A program made the translations under genes and the position numbers. Under the pieces are notes generated by a model. It was not told where the DNA came from, did not search any database, and saw only the letters and a program-made list of their open reading frames with translations. Shown piece after piece: positions 7,299 to 15,045 of a stretch of DNA of 17,576 nt (positions within the stretch are counted from its first letter, which is position 1; every line of letters starts with the position of its first letter). The stretch spans positions 1 through 17,576 of the forward strand of contig SKWF01000007.1 in the NCBI GenBank assembly GCA_007129085.1, written 5' to 3'. This stretch comes from Balneolaceae bacterium. GTDB lineage: Bacteria > Bacteroidota > Rhodothermia > Balneolales > Balneolaceae.

Positions 7299-9071
7299 AT
7301 GGGTGTAATGGAAAAAATGAGAAACAGTACCGCATCTATTTTGTGGATACTGATTTTCTCTTTCGGAGTTTTATGGGTACTAGCTGATACACAGGTATTT
7401 GATGCTGTAGGTGCAGGACCGCAAGCAATGGGTAGTGTAAACGGCGATGATATTGGAATTGAAGAGTATAATCAGCGGGTAAGCTATTATACAAACGAAT
7501 TCAACGAGCAGGATGGCGGAACCATGACTGCTGAAATTCGGGCAGAATTAGAGCAACAAGCTTGGGACGACCTTGTAGCTGCACGCCTGATGGAGCAGAA
7601 GATGGATCAACTGGGTATTTCAGTTACTGATAGCGAACTAATTGATATGGTTAGTGGTGATAACCCCGCTCCATTTATTCGCCAGCAGTTTCAGCAAGAA
7701 GATGGAACAATTGATCGTGTTGCTCTACGGGCAGCTATCGAATCACCCGAAAATCGAGAAGTATGGGTGATGATTGAGCAGCAGCTTCGCGATGAGCGCC
7801 GCCAGCAAAAAATGAACAATTTTATAGGCTCCGGTCTGCGGGTAAGTAATCTTGATGTGAGAAATCAGTATCAAAAGATGAACTCCTACGCTGATATTCA
7901 GTATCTGCGATTTCCACTATCTGAGGTTTCTGATGATGAAGTTAGCGTAACAGAAGATGAGCTGAGAGAATACCTCAGAAATAACCCGGAAGAATTTCAA
8001 CGTAGTGAAACCTACCATTTCCGATATGTAAGTTGGGATACCACACCAACCGAAGAGGATACACTAAATGCAATTCGTGACGTTGAGGAATTGAGAGAGC
8101 GATTTGCTGATGCAGAAGATATCGGACGGTTTTTGGAGCGAAATCAATCGCAAACAACCTACGACGACACATTTGTTTCCCGTGATGATATACAGGATGA
8201 ATATCGACCTGTACTGGATCTTGCGGTAGGAGAGGTATCTGAAGTAATTATGATTGATGGAGATCCTCATCTGTTTAAAAAAGTGGATGAACGGGGTGAC
8301 GAAATTAAATTTGCCGCATTTTCTTACCAGGTTGTAGCCGATCCTATCGGAACGATTGACCGTTTGGCTGAAGAAGCTGAAGAGTTTGAGTTTTATGCTT
8401 CCGAAGATGGATTTGAAGAAGAAGCAGAACGTCTTGGCATTGAAATACAAACAGCTACAGCAACAAAGGGAAGCCCATTTATTCCCGGATTAGGTCAGAG
8501 TCAACAAACGTTATCTGAACTTGAAGGGCTTCGAAGGAACGGTATTTCTGACCCTATTGAGCTATCCGATAAGTTCATTGTTGTTCAGCTTTTACGAACG
8601 GAATCAGCGGGTACGCGTCCTTTTGAGGAGGTTCGTGGACAGATCGAGAATATTGTGAAAAATGAAAAACGTAGACAGGTAATGCTCGACAGGGTAAATG
8701 ATCTGTACGGGAACTCTTCTGATCTACAGGAGCTTGCAAGCCTCGCTGAACGAGATATTCTAACCGCAGAAAGCATTCGGTACGGAGGAACTTCTATTCC
8801 GGGCGCAGGACGTGAGCCTAAGGTAATTGGAGCTATCTTTGGAATGCAGGAAGGTGAACGATCAAACCCAATACTGGGCCGTAATGCCGTATTTGTGGTT
8901 CACGTAGATCAAATTAGCATGGCTGATCCTGCAGAGATGACCACCGCAGAGGCAAACCAGATTAGAAATCAGTTGGAGCAACAGAAGTTTATGTCCTTCA
9001 ACCAGGTATTTATCGATCGATTGAAAGAAGATGCCCGAATTCGGGATAACAGAAGCGCACTCCTTCGATAG
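7299..9071 (+). CDS. ppiD: PpiD/SurA-like membrane-anchored periplasmic folding factor
   Basis: A 590-residue periplasmic chaperone of the PpiD/SurA type, tied to the inner membrane by one N-terminal segment (about residues 12-30, ILWILIFSFGVLWVL). A SurA-N-like helical domain (about 43-200) opens with the typical 'MGSVNGDDIGIEEYNQRV'. Two parvulin-like regions follow at about 238-330 (ending 'LAVGEVSEVIMIDGDPHLFK') and 335-450 (with 'GISDPIELSDKFIVVQLL'), then a C-terminal helical part. The usual catalytic parvulin signature (GGxLGW...MP.F with paired His) is not seen in either, so it may act as a chaperone more than as an active prolyl isomerase. An AGAGG ribosome-binding site lies 6 nt before the ATG. 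A strong terminator follows. It lies between lipid-transport and riboflavin genes and probably serves outer-membrane proteins such as the nearby LptD. Confidence 0.85.
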   Translation: MGVMEKMRNSTASILWILIFSFGVLWVLADTQVFDAVGAGPQAMGSVNGDDIGIEEYNQRVSYYTNEFNEQDGGTMTAEIRAELEQQAWDDLVAARLMEQKMDQLGISVTDSELIDMVSGDNPAPFIRQQFQQEDGTIDRVALRAAIESPENREVWVMIEQQLRDERRQQKMNNFIGSGLRVSNLDVRNQYQKMNSYADIQYLRFPLSEVSDDEVSVTEDELREYLRNNPEEFQRSETYHFRYVSWDTTPTEEDTLNAIRDVEELRERFADAEDIGRFLERNQSQTTYDDTFVSRDDIQDEYRPVLDLAVGEVSEVIMIDGDPHLFKKVDERGDEIKFAAFSYQVVADPIGTIDRLAEEAEEFEFYASEDGFEEEAERLGIEIQTATATKGSPFIPGLGQSQQTLSELEGLRRNGISDPIELSDKFIVVQLLRTESAGTRPFEEVRGQIENIVKNEKRRQVMLDRVNDLYGNSSDLQELASLAERDILTAESIRYGGTSIPGAGREPKVIGAIFGMQEGERSNPILGRNAVFVVHVDQISMADPAEMTTAEANQIRNQLEQQKFMSFNQVFIDRLKEDARIRDNRSALLR

Positions 9072-9091
9072 ATTATCTCTTAATTAAATTT

Positions 9092-9128
9092 AAAGGGTAA
9101 GGGAGTTTTCTCTTACCCTTTTTTTATT
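9092..9128 (+). terminator. Rho-independent terminator after the PpiD-like gene
   Basis: A perfect 10-bp stem, AAAGGGTAAG (9092-9101) with CTTACCCTTT (9112-9121), encloses a 10-nt loop and runs into a tract of eight T (9118-9125). It begins 20 nt after the stop codon and ends the upstream transcript. Confidence 0.92.
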
Positions 9129-9156
9129 TTACAGATATAACAAAACCCCATTTACG

Positions 9157-10275
9157 TTGAGCAAGGAAAACGATACCGTTTGGATGCAGCGAGCACTTAG
9201 TCTCGCAAAAAAAGGGAAGGGATATGTATCTCCAAATCCAATGGTTGGATGCGTTATTATATCAAGCAGCGGTGAAATTATTGGTGAGGGGTACCACGAG
9301 AGATATGGACAGGCTCATGCCGAAGTGAATGCTGTTCACGCTGTAGAGAACGAATCTCTTCTTGATGGCGCCACTCTTTATGTAACCCTCGAACCCTGCT
9401 CGCACCACGGAAAAACCCCACCTTGCGCCGAAATGTTAGCCGATCTGCCACTCGATCGGGTAGTGGTTGCGATGGAAGATCCATCCGAAAAAGTAAATGG
9501 GAAAGGGATTAAAATTTTACAAAACAGCGGAATTGAGGTGGAAACGGGAGTTTTGGCTGACGATGCCAAAGTGCTTAATGAAGCTTGGATCCATGGTGTA
9601 GAATTTTCAAGACCGTTTATAACCCTGAAAATTGCACAAACGGCCGATGGTTACATTGCGGCTCCGAATGGTGATTCGAAATGGATCTCAAGTAAGCATT
9701 CCAGGGAGATGGTGCATCGGTGGAGAAGTGAGCAGGACGCTGTGATGGTAGGCCGAAATACGGCGCGGGAAGATAACCCCTCCCTGACGGTACGATTGGT
9801 GGAGGGAAGGCAACCTCGGCGAATTGTGATTGATGGCCCTCTGGAGTTGCCGAGAAATTTGAATCTGTTCTCGGATCAATTTGAAGAGAAGACAACGATT
9901 ATTACGCACAATAAGAAGAAGGCGGATGAGGTGGGCGACCCAATGCTTAAAATGCTGCAGTCGAATTATTTTAGAGGGAATTACATTACCGTTAGTGAGA
10001 TGAATGGACACGTAAATCTTAAAGAAGCGGCACGAAAACTGTACGAATCGGGAATTACATCACTTTTTGTGGAAGGAGGGCAACAACTCTCCTCAGCCCT
10101 TCTTCGTACAGGCCTGGTAGATCGTTTGCAACTATTTATCAGCCCTAAAATACTAGGCGGTGGTACAAAATCGGTTGTAAATATGGGCAAAAACCGAATG
10201 GAAGATATCGTACCGTTTCGAGAATTTGAATGGACCCGTGTAGGTCCGGATATGTTATTAACAGCTAATTTATAG
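9157..10275 (+). CDS. ribD: Bifunctional riboflavin deaminase/reductase RibD
   Basis: This cytoplasmic enzyme carries out two consecutive steps of riboflavin synthesis: deamination of the GTP-derived pyrimidine (EC 3.5.4.26) and NADPH-dependent reduction of the ribose side chain (EC 1.1.1.193). It has 372 residues, the usual length. The N-terminal zinc deaminase (about 8-145) has HAE (H54, E56) and PCSHHGKTPPC (C81, C90), so all zinc ligands and the catalytic Glu are present. The C-terminal DHFR-like reductase (about 150-372) has 'LKIAQTADGYIA', 'VGRNTAREDNPSLTVR' and 'SLFVEGG'. The start is a TTG: an ATG nine codons later would cut into the conserved 'WMQRAL' helix, and no other start lies in frame before it. 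No Shine-Dalgarno sequence is visible, and the start lies only about 30 nt after a terminator. ribE follows after 3 nt. Confidence 0.96.
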   Translation: MSKENDTVWMQRALSLAKKGKGYVSPNPMVGCVIISSSGEIIGEGYHERYGQAHAEVNAVHAVENESLLDGATLYVTLEPCSHHGKTPPCAEMLADLPLDRVVVAMEDPSEKVNGKGIKILQNSGIEVETGVLADDAKVLNEAWIHGVEFSRPFITLKIAQTADGYIAAPNGDSKWISSKHSREMVHRWRSEQDAVMVGRNTAREDNPSLTVRLVEGRQPRRIVIDGPLELPRNLNLFSDQFEEKTTIITHNKKKADEVGDPMLKMLQSNYFRGNYITVSEMNGHVNLKEAARKLYESGITSLFVEGGQQLSSALLRTGLVDRLQLFISPKILGGGTKSVVNMGKNRMEDIVPFREFEWTRVGPDMLLTANL

Positions 10276-10278
10276 AGT

Positions 10279-10887
10279 ATGTTTACAGGAATTATCTCAG
10301 AAGTAGGTCGAATTCAGAAGATTGAAAAAATCGATGGTGGTAAAAAGCTGGTGATTGAGTGTTCTTTCGGAGAAGATGTTCATATTGATGAGAGCATCGC
10401 CGTAAATGGTGTCTGTTTAACCGTTATCGCATTCGATGATGCCTCATTTACCGTACAAAGCGTTGAGGAAACTCTTCGGAAAACGAACCTGGGTGATTTG
10501 AGAGTAGGCAGCCATGTAAATCTCGAGCGATCTCTCACACTTGAAAAAGCGATCGAAGGGCATATTGTACAGGGGCATGTTGATACAACAGCAACCATTA
10601 CCGAAGTCGTTAAAAAGGGAGCCGATTTACTGGTCCACTTGGAGTACCCGAAAAAGTATGAGGACTATATTGTTGGCCGGGGAAGCGTAGCCATTGATGG
10701 TATCAGCCTTACGGTAGCTCGATCAGAGGGGAATAAATTTGCTGTAGCAATTATTCCTTATACGTGGGAGAATACCAATCTGCTCTATAAATCCGAGGGA
10801 GATAGCGTAAATATTGAGTTCGATATTTTTGGAAAATATATCGTTCAGTACTTGGAAAAAAGATCAGGCCAGACAGCCGAAAAATAG
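10279..10887 (+). CDS. ribE: Riboflavin synthase alpha subunit
   Basis: This enzyme (EC 2.5.1.9) turns two molecules of 6,7-dimethyl-8-ribityllumazine into riboflavin and a pyrimidine that is recycled. It has 202 residues, the normal length, in two lumazine-binding repeats: about 1-90, opening MFTGIISEVG with 'DESIAVNGVCLTV', and about 98-190, with 'EGHIVQGHVDTT' and 'GSVAIDGISLTV'. The protein forms trimers. The ATG lies 3 nt after the ribD stop, so the two are translated from one message. The genes ribBA and ribH, for the other steps, are not in the window. The stop is followed after a single base by the stop of the convergent lptD gene, with no terminator between. Confidence 0.97.
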   Translation: MFTGIISEVGRIQKIEKIDGGKKLVIECSFGEDVHIDESIAVNGVCLTVIAFDDASFTVQSVEETLRKTNLGDLRVGSHVNLERSLTLEKAIEGHIVQGHVDTTATITEVVKKGADLLVHLEYPKKYEDYIVGRGSVAIDGISLTVARSEGNKFAVAIIPYTWENTNLLYKSEGDSVNIEFDIFGKYIVQYLEKRSGQTAEK

Positions 10888-10888
10888 T

Positions 10889-13645
10889 TTAAAATCGCGG
10901 TGGCGGCTGCCCACTTGGTGATGAACTTCGTTCTAAGTTATTAAGCCCGGGCAGTTTTTGGAACAAGCTCGAAATTTGGGCGTTGTCCAGGGAGAGACGG
11001 AATGAATAGTATTGAAAATCACCAAAGGGATTAAACTGGAAAGAGAGGTTCCAGCAAACCATTTGGCGGGAGAGTCGAAATTGCGAAGGAGTTAGTTCTT
11101 TCTCAATAAAATCGTACCCTATTCTTGTGCTAACATTCCATTTTTGTGTCAGCTGAAACTGAATGTTACTGGCGTTTAATACCGCCTGTTTTCGTGCATC
11201 TTGACCAAACTGGTAGTTCCATCTATAGCTGAAATCCAGGTTTATACTCCAGGGTGAATCAATTGGCTGAATAGGCCGATCATTAAAATGGCTATCGATG
11301 GGGCTAAAAAATTGCTGATTATAGGGATCATACGGTCTGTATGCCGGAGTATATGGTCTGGCACCTCGCTGCCCGCCTCGGAAATTGGTGGATAAATTTA
11401 TACTGTATGAAAGAGGCTGTAAAAATTTTCCATCTTCCTCCCAAACGAACCTATCAATTTGACGATTTGGCCCCACTTGTTCGTAAACGGAATAGGTAGC
11501 ATTGGCGCTTAACCGAACGCGATCGAACAACCTGGTTGAAAGAGAAACATTTACATTGCTGAAGTTGAGACTGTCTGCTGCAAAGTTATACCCGGAGTTG
11601 ACGGATAAATTATCTATAAGACGTAGATTGTTCGATTGTACTTCACCTGTAGAATCGCGCCTAACCTGCTTGGTTTCCAATATATTTGTGATTCCAAAGT
11701 TAATTGTTCTCTGTTCACCTGAGGGTGGCCCGCCAAACACCTCCCTGTCAAATCGGGAGAAGGTTTGAGTATTGCCGGTCGTATCAACTTGAACTTCTTC
11801 ATAAAACCCCCAGCGTTCATCAGAAAAATCGGGCCGGTAACTCAAGCTAAAATTGGGCCGCACAGTGTGCCGTAATCCTTCAAAATTACCTATACTCATC
11901 TGCGAAATGCCGTAAAATGTAGTGTTAAAGTTTAGACTGGTATTAAAATCCCGGGCTGCAGCAAATCCTCGTTCTTTGAACTCTTGAACCCGGTTGGCTT
12001 CTTCATCAAATTCACGGCGGGTAGTAGTGGGATACCAATACTCATTAAAACTTAAGCTGGCCGAAATATTTAAATATTGGCTGGGAATAATTTGCCCGGC
12101 TGATGCCTGGGCACGTTGAACAAATCCATATTCAACATGCTGATCGCTTTCTGTTACTTCGCGGTGCAGGCTTGGGTCAAGAAGTGCCTGGAACCAATTG
12201 GCACCAGGGTCTTCTTGATCAACTGGAGTGAAATTGAAGTTGGATCGAAAGTTATTTCGGTAACTTACGGTAATTCGTTCATACCAAGATTGATCGGCTG
12301 TTGTTGCTGGACCGTCTGATTCAAAGGGCGAAAACTGCCGCAGTGAAAAGTTCATCTCCGGTCCGGTAAGCCGGGCTACTCCGGTGTCAAACCGTTGGTT
12401 AAGATTAGATGTTAAGCTTAAATTATAATTCCCCTCCGGATGGTTGTAGCGGTATGATACTCGTGATGTACTGCTCGTTTGAGCTCGTTCATCAATATCA
12501 AAAGAGTTCCGCTGAAAATAGTCGGAAGTATTAAGGTTAATATTGGCAGAAAGATTTGCAAACGGCGATAGCTGCTGGTCGTGCGTAAGTGCCAGTCTTC
12601 TGCTTACTGTTTCAGTGAAATTTAAATCGGTAGATTCCAATCCACGCTCTCGTGAATAGCCAAGTGTGAGACTTCCGTTAAAGCTTTCCGTTTTACGATA
12701 TTGAAATCGGGATTCGTTGAAAAATGTACCGGATGTAAAAACATCGAATGAGGTTTGTCCGGTAAGATATTCGTTAAAATATTGGAACCACCCCAGGTTT
12801 TGAAGGCCAAGACCTCTGGATGAAGAGTTTTCAAAAAGATAAGTAGGTTCAAGCAGCCCAGATCTTCGTTGATCGATACCGGCGGGAACATATCCAAACG
12901 GGAAAACAAGAGGGTAGGGAATATCGAGTATGTAGAGCCGTGCGTTTGTGAAAAAGATCTCTTCTTCATCAACAATTTTCATCCGCTGGGCACGAATGTA
13001 GTAATACATATGATCAGGCGGACAGCTGGAGTAAATTCCATCTTCAATAAACGCTTCTGTTTCTGATACATTTTTTACTTGTGTGCCGATTAAATGTCCA
13101 TCGGGCATCTGAATTTCTGCAACCTCAAACTTGCCCTTTTCGGTTTCGTAGTTGAATAGCACCCTTGTACTTCTAATTTCTTGGTCTTGCTGCCTGAGAA
13201 TGGGATAGGATAGGGTGTCTTCAGGGGATGGAGTAGTTGCTTCAACTTGGTTTTTAATCAGATCCAGATCAATAATTCCGGCATCGAGTGACCCATTGGC
13301 ATGGGTAACATTGGCAGAGCCATAAAGTTTCCCCTTTCGTTCTCCACGAAATGTAAAGGTAAGAGAATCCTGGGCCTGGAAATTCACAGCATCACCTGTA
13401 GCTCTGCGATCGGCGTCCCTGCTTCCGGGGCGTTGGCTTACACCTTGCTGTTCTCCGGGAGAAACACTGGTGTCGAAATCCATCGGTTCGGGTTCTGTGG
13501 TGTCTGCTTGGGCCGGAGGAATAGTATCGTTAACGGCCGTTTGAAGTGTATCTGAATTTGCTTGCGCAAAAGCAGTTTTTCCGAGGCCCGCAATAAGCAG
13601 AAAGCAACATACAATTCGCAGAATTACGAGTATCGGGTACTGCAT
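10889..13645 (-). CDS. lptD: LPS-assembly outer-membrane protein LptD (Bacteroidota type)
   Basis: This outer-membrane beta-barrel inserts lipopolysaccharide into the outer leaflet at the end of the Lpt bridge. It has 918 residues, with a signal peptide at about 1-28 (to AFAQA) and a Pro/Asp/Thr-rich linker at about 30-85. An OstA/LptA-like beta-jellyroll follows at about 90-250, with 'SANVTHANGSLDAGIIDLDL' and 'YIRAQRMKIVDEEEIFFTNA', ending in the family hallmark 'YILDIPYPLVFPFGYVP'. A barrel of about 650 residues has alternating aromatic strands (for example SFNGSLTLGYSRE, NISASLSFNEYWY). The mature protein has only two cysteines, C208 and C864, at the ends of the jellyroll and barrel. It lies 10 nt after the ROK gene, in the order ftsB-like, ROK kinase, lptD. 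Confidence 0.9.
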   Translation of the reverse strand: MQYPILVILRIVCCFLLIAGLGKTAFAQANSDTLQTAVNDTIPPAQADTTEPEPMDFDTSVSPGEQQGVSQRPGSRDADRRATGDAVNFQAQDSLTFTFRGERKGKLYGSANVTHANGSLDAGIIDLDLIKNQVEATTPSPEDTLSYPILRQQDQEIRSTRVLFNYETEKGKFEVAEIQMPDGHLIGTQVKNVSETEAFIEDGIYSSCPPDHMYYYIRAQRMKIVDEEEIFFTNARLYILDIPYPLVFPFGYVPAGIDQRRSGLLEPTYLFENSSSRGLGLQNLGWFQYFNEYLTGQTSFDVFTSGTFFNESRFQYRKTESFNGSLTLGYSRERGLESTDLNFTETVSRRLALTHDQQLSPFANLSANINLNTSDYFQRNSFDIDERAQTSSTSRVSYRYNHPEGNYNLSLTSNLNQRFDTGVARLTGPEMNFSLRQFSPFESDGPATTADQSWYERITVSYRNNFRSNFNFTPVDQEDPGANWFQALLDPSLHREVTESDQHVEYGFVQRAQASAGQIIPSQYLNISASLSFNEYWYPTTTRREFDEEANRVQEFKERGFAAARDFNTSLNFNTTFYGISQMSIGNFEGLRHTVRPNFSLSYRPDFSDERWGFYEEVQVDTTGNTQTFSRFDREVFGGPPSGEQRTINFGITNILETKQVRRDSTGEVQSNNLRLIDNLSVNSGYNFAADSLNFSNVNVSLSTRLFDRVRLSANATYSVYEQVGPNRQIDRFVWEEDGKFLQPLSYSINLSTNFRGGQRGARPYTPAYRPYDPYNQQFFSPIDSHFNDRPIQPIDSPWSINLDFSYRWNYQFGQDARKQAVLNASNIQFQLTQKWNVSTRIGYDFIEKELTPSQFRLSRQMVCWNLSFQFNPFGDFQYYSFRLSLDNAQISSLFQKLPGLNNLERSSSPSGQPPPRF

Positions 13646-13655
13646 ATATTTACGA

Positions 13656-14609
13656 TCATGAACTTAGCTCTTCAAATGCGAGGCTTGCAGCTCCAAGCAG
13701 TGCGGCTTCATTACCAAGCGATTCATAAATGATATCGAATCCGTCGAGAAATGGAGGCATTAAATACTGTTTAGCGGTATTTCGAGCAGGTTCTAAAATC
13801 CATTTGCCGGCTTTAGATACTCCACCACTAACAACAATTTTTCGGATGTCGAGAATATGAATATAGTTTACGATGGCGTATCCTAATTTTTCACCGGTTT
13901 TTTTAAGAATATCGATGGCCAGCTCATTTCCGTCGTCTGCTGCCTTAGAAAGATCAACGGGTTCGAGCAGGTTAAAGTCTGCATGAAATTTTTCGTATAA
14001 AGGATTGTCGGTGTTTTGTCGAATTCTGTCTGCTGCATAACGACTTAAAAAACGCTGACCCAAATAGGCTTCAATTCCTCCACGAGTATTACTATTCGAC
14101 ATCGGGCCGTGATAATCTACAATTACATGGCCAAGCTCTCCGGCCATTCCTGTTGTGCCGCGGTAAATTTTGTTTTCAAAAATTATTCCTCCGCCTACAC
14201 CGGTTCCAAGGGTAATCATAATAAAGCTCTCCAGGTTTTCTCCTCGGCCAAAGCGTGCCGATCCCAAGGCAGCCAGGTTTGCGTCATTTTCGATCACGCA
14301 CGACAATCCGGTCCGCTTTTTAATCTCTTTAGAAACATTTTCAACTTTCCACCCTGGTAGGTTTGGCGGATTTTTAACCGTTTGGCGGTCCATGGCGACC
14401 ATTCCCGGTAATCCCATTCCAATACCGATCGGTTTTTCATCCAGGCCATCTGTAATTTCTTTGATTGCCATAACAAGGCGATCATAAACGTGATCTTTGC
14501 CAAGGTCGGCATTGGTCGGGAAAGAGTCTTGTTTGATAAAACCTTTTTTCTGATCAACAACTGCAGCTTTAATATTGGTGCCGCCTAAATCTATACCAAT
14601 TGAAATCAT
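13656..14609 (-). CDS. ROK-family sugar kinase (glucokinase-like), zinc motif lost
   Basis: A 317-residue kinase of the ROK family, probably phosphorylating glucose or a related sugar with ATP in the cytoplasm. The N-terminal phosphate-binding motif is GIDLGGTNIKAAVVD (5-19), the catalytic base region is ENDANLAALGSARFG (107-121, with D109), and the adenosine motif is 'ITLGTGVGGGII' (132-143). E158 and H161 of 'GELGHV' are in place. The following zinc knuckle, normally C-x-C-G-x2-G-C-x-E, reads S171-N-S173-N-T-R-G-G178-I-E180: all three cysteines are gone while the spacing and glutamate are kept. With no N-terminal helix-turn-helix it is a kinase rather than a repressor. The gene lies between an ftsB-like gene and lptD. 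The exact sugar cannot be told from the sequence. Confidence 0.88.
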   Translation of the reverse strand: MISIGIDLGGTNIKAAVVDQKKGFIKQDSFPTNADLGKDHVYDRLVMAIKEITDGLDEKPIGIGMGLPGMVAMDRQTVKNPPNLPGWKVENVSKEIKKRTGLSCVIENDANLAALGSARFGRGENLESFIMITLGTGVGGGIIFENKIYRGTTGMAGELGHVIVDYHGPMSNSNTRGGIEAYLGQRFLSRYAADRIRQNTDNPLYEKFHADFNLLEPVDLSKAADDGNELAIDILKKTGEKLGYAIVNYIHILDIRKIVVSGGVSKAGKWILEPARNTAKQYLMPPFLDGFDIIYESLGNEAALLGAASLAFEELSS

Positions 14610-14621
14610 TATGGTTGCTAT

Positions 14622-14653
14622 CTGTTAAAGATGAAGTACTAATATGTTAACAG
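14622..14653. repeat. Inverted repeat between the ftsB-like and ROK genes
   Basis: Seven-base arms CTGTTAA (14622-14628) and TTAACAG (14647-14653) face each other across 18 nt in the 51-nt gap before the ROK start. There is no T tract, so it is not a typical terminator. It could be a binding site or a message hairpin, or it could be chance. Confidence 0.4.
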
Positions 14654-14660
14654 CCTGTAG

Positions 14661-14975
14661 TTAATCAGCAGGCTTAACTTTATACACGGTTTCGTTTGGT
14701 TTGCGCATGCCATACTCCTCGCGCGCAATTTTTTCCAGAAGGTCAGGGTTCTCCTCCAGGTTAGATATTTTTTCATCCAGCTCTACCGTTTTCATTTCCA
14801 GTTCCTGGGTTCTCTCGATGAGATCATTTTTCTGCGATTCCAGCTGGTATTTTGTGTAGAGGCTGTGTGTATCAAAAAAGGTGAACCATAGCACTACAAA
14901 ACCGACCAGTATGCCGATGAGGAAAGATTTTTTCCAGTATAAAGGGTTCAGATGTTTCAGTCGCATATGGGTCAT
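14661..14975 (-). CDS. ftsB: FtsB/DivIC-family septum formation protein
   Basis: A 104-residue bitopic inner-membrane protein of the cell-division septum (FtsB in Gram-negatives, DivIC in Firmicutes), where it links FtsL and FtsQ-type partners and helps activate septal wall synthesis. A short basic cytoplasmic tail (1-16) is followed by one transmembrane helix (about 17-34, SFLIGILVGFVVLWFTFF), a periplasmic coiled coil (about 38-77, rich in E, K, L and Q) and the family signature 'LLEKIAREEYGMRKPNE' (79-95). It is the first gene of the minus-strand group and diverges from the secreted PLD gene. The start at 14975 or the ATG three codons later would both work. Confidence 0.9.
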   Translation of the reverse strand: MTHMRLKHLNPLYWKKSFLIGILVGFVVLWFTFFDTHSLYTKYQLESQKNDLIERTQELEMKTVELDEKISNLEENPDLLEKIAREEYGMRKPNETVYKVKPAD

Positions 14976-15045
14976 TTATTTAAGGGTGAAATTACTTTAA
15001 AAAGCGGTTTTAACCAAAAATTAGAAAATTGTATATATTTACCGG
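14976..15045 (+). promoter_or_regulatory. Divergent promoter region; possible leaderless start of the PLD gene
   Basis: This 70-nt, AT-rich gap serves two divergent genes. On the plus strand TATATT (15034-15039) lies so close to the ATG at 15046 that a start 7 nt downstream would be the A of the ATG itself. No ribosome-binding site is present, so a leaderless message is possible. On the minus strand a weak TTGGTT-N17-TAATTT pair could serve the ftsB-like gene. Neither is strong. Confidence 0.3.

Noticed and set aside
8064..8450. A 128-codon open frame on the minus strand
   Set aside because: It is antisense to the PpiD-like gene, with a low-quality composition (many Phe, Cys and Ile) and no domain.
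9071..9157. FMN riboswitch before ribD
   Set aside because: The gap is too short and is filled by the terminator of the previous gene; none of the conserved riboswitch core is seen.
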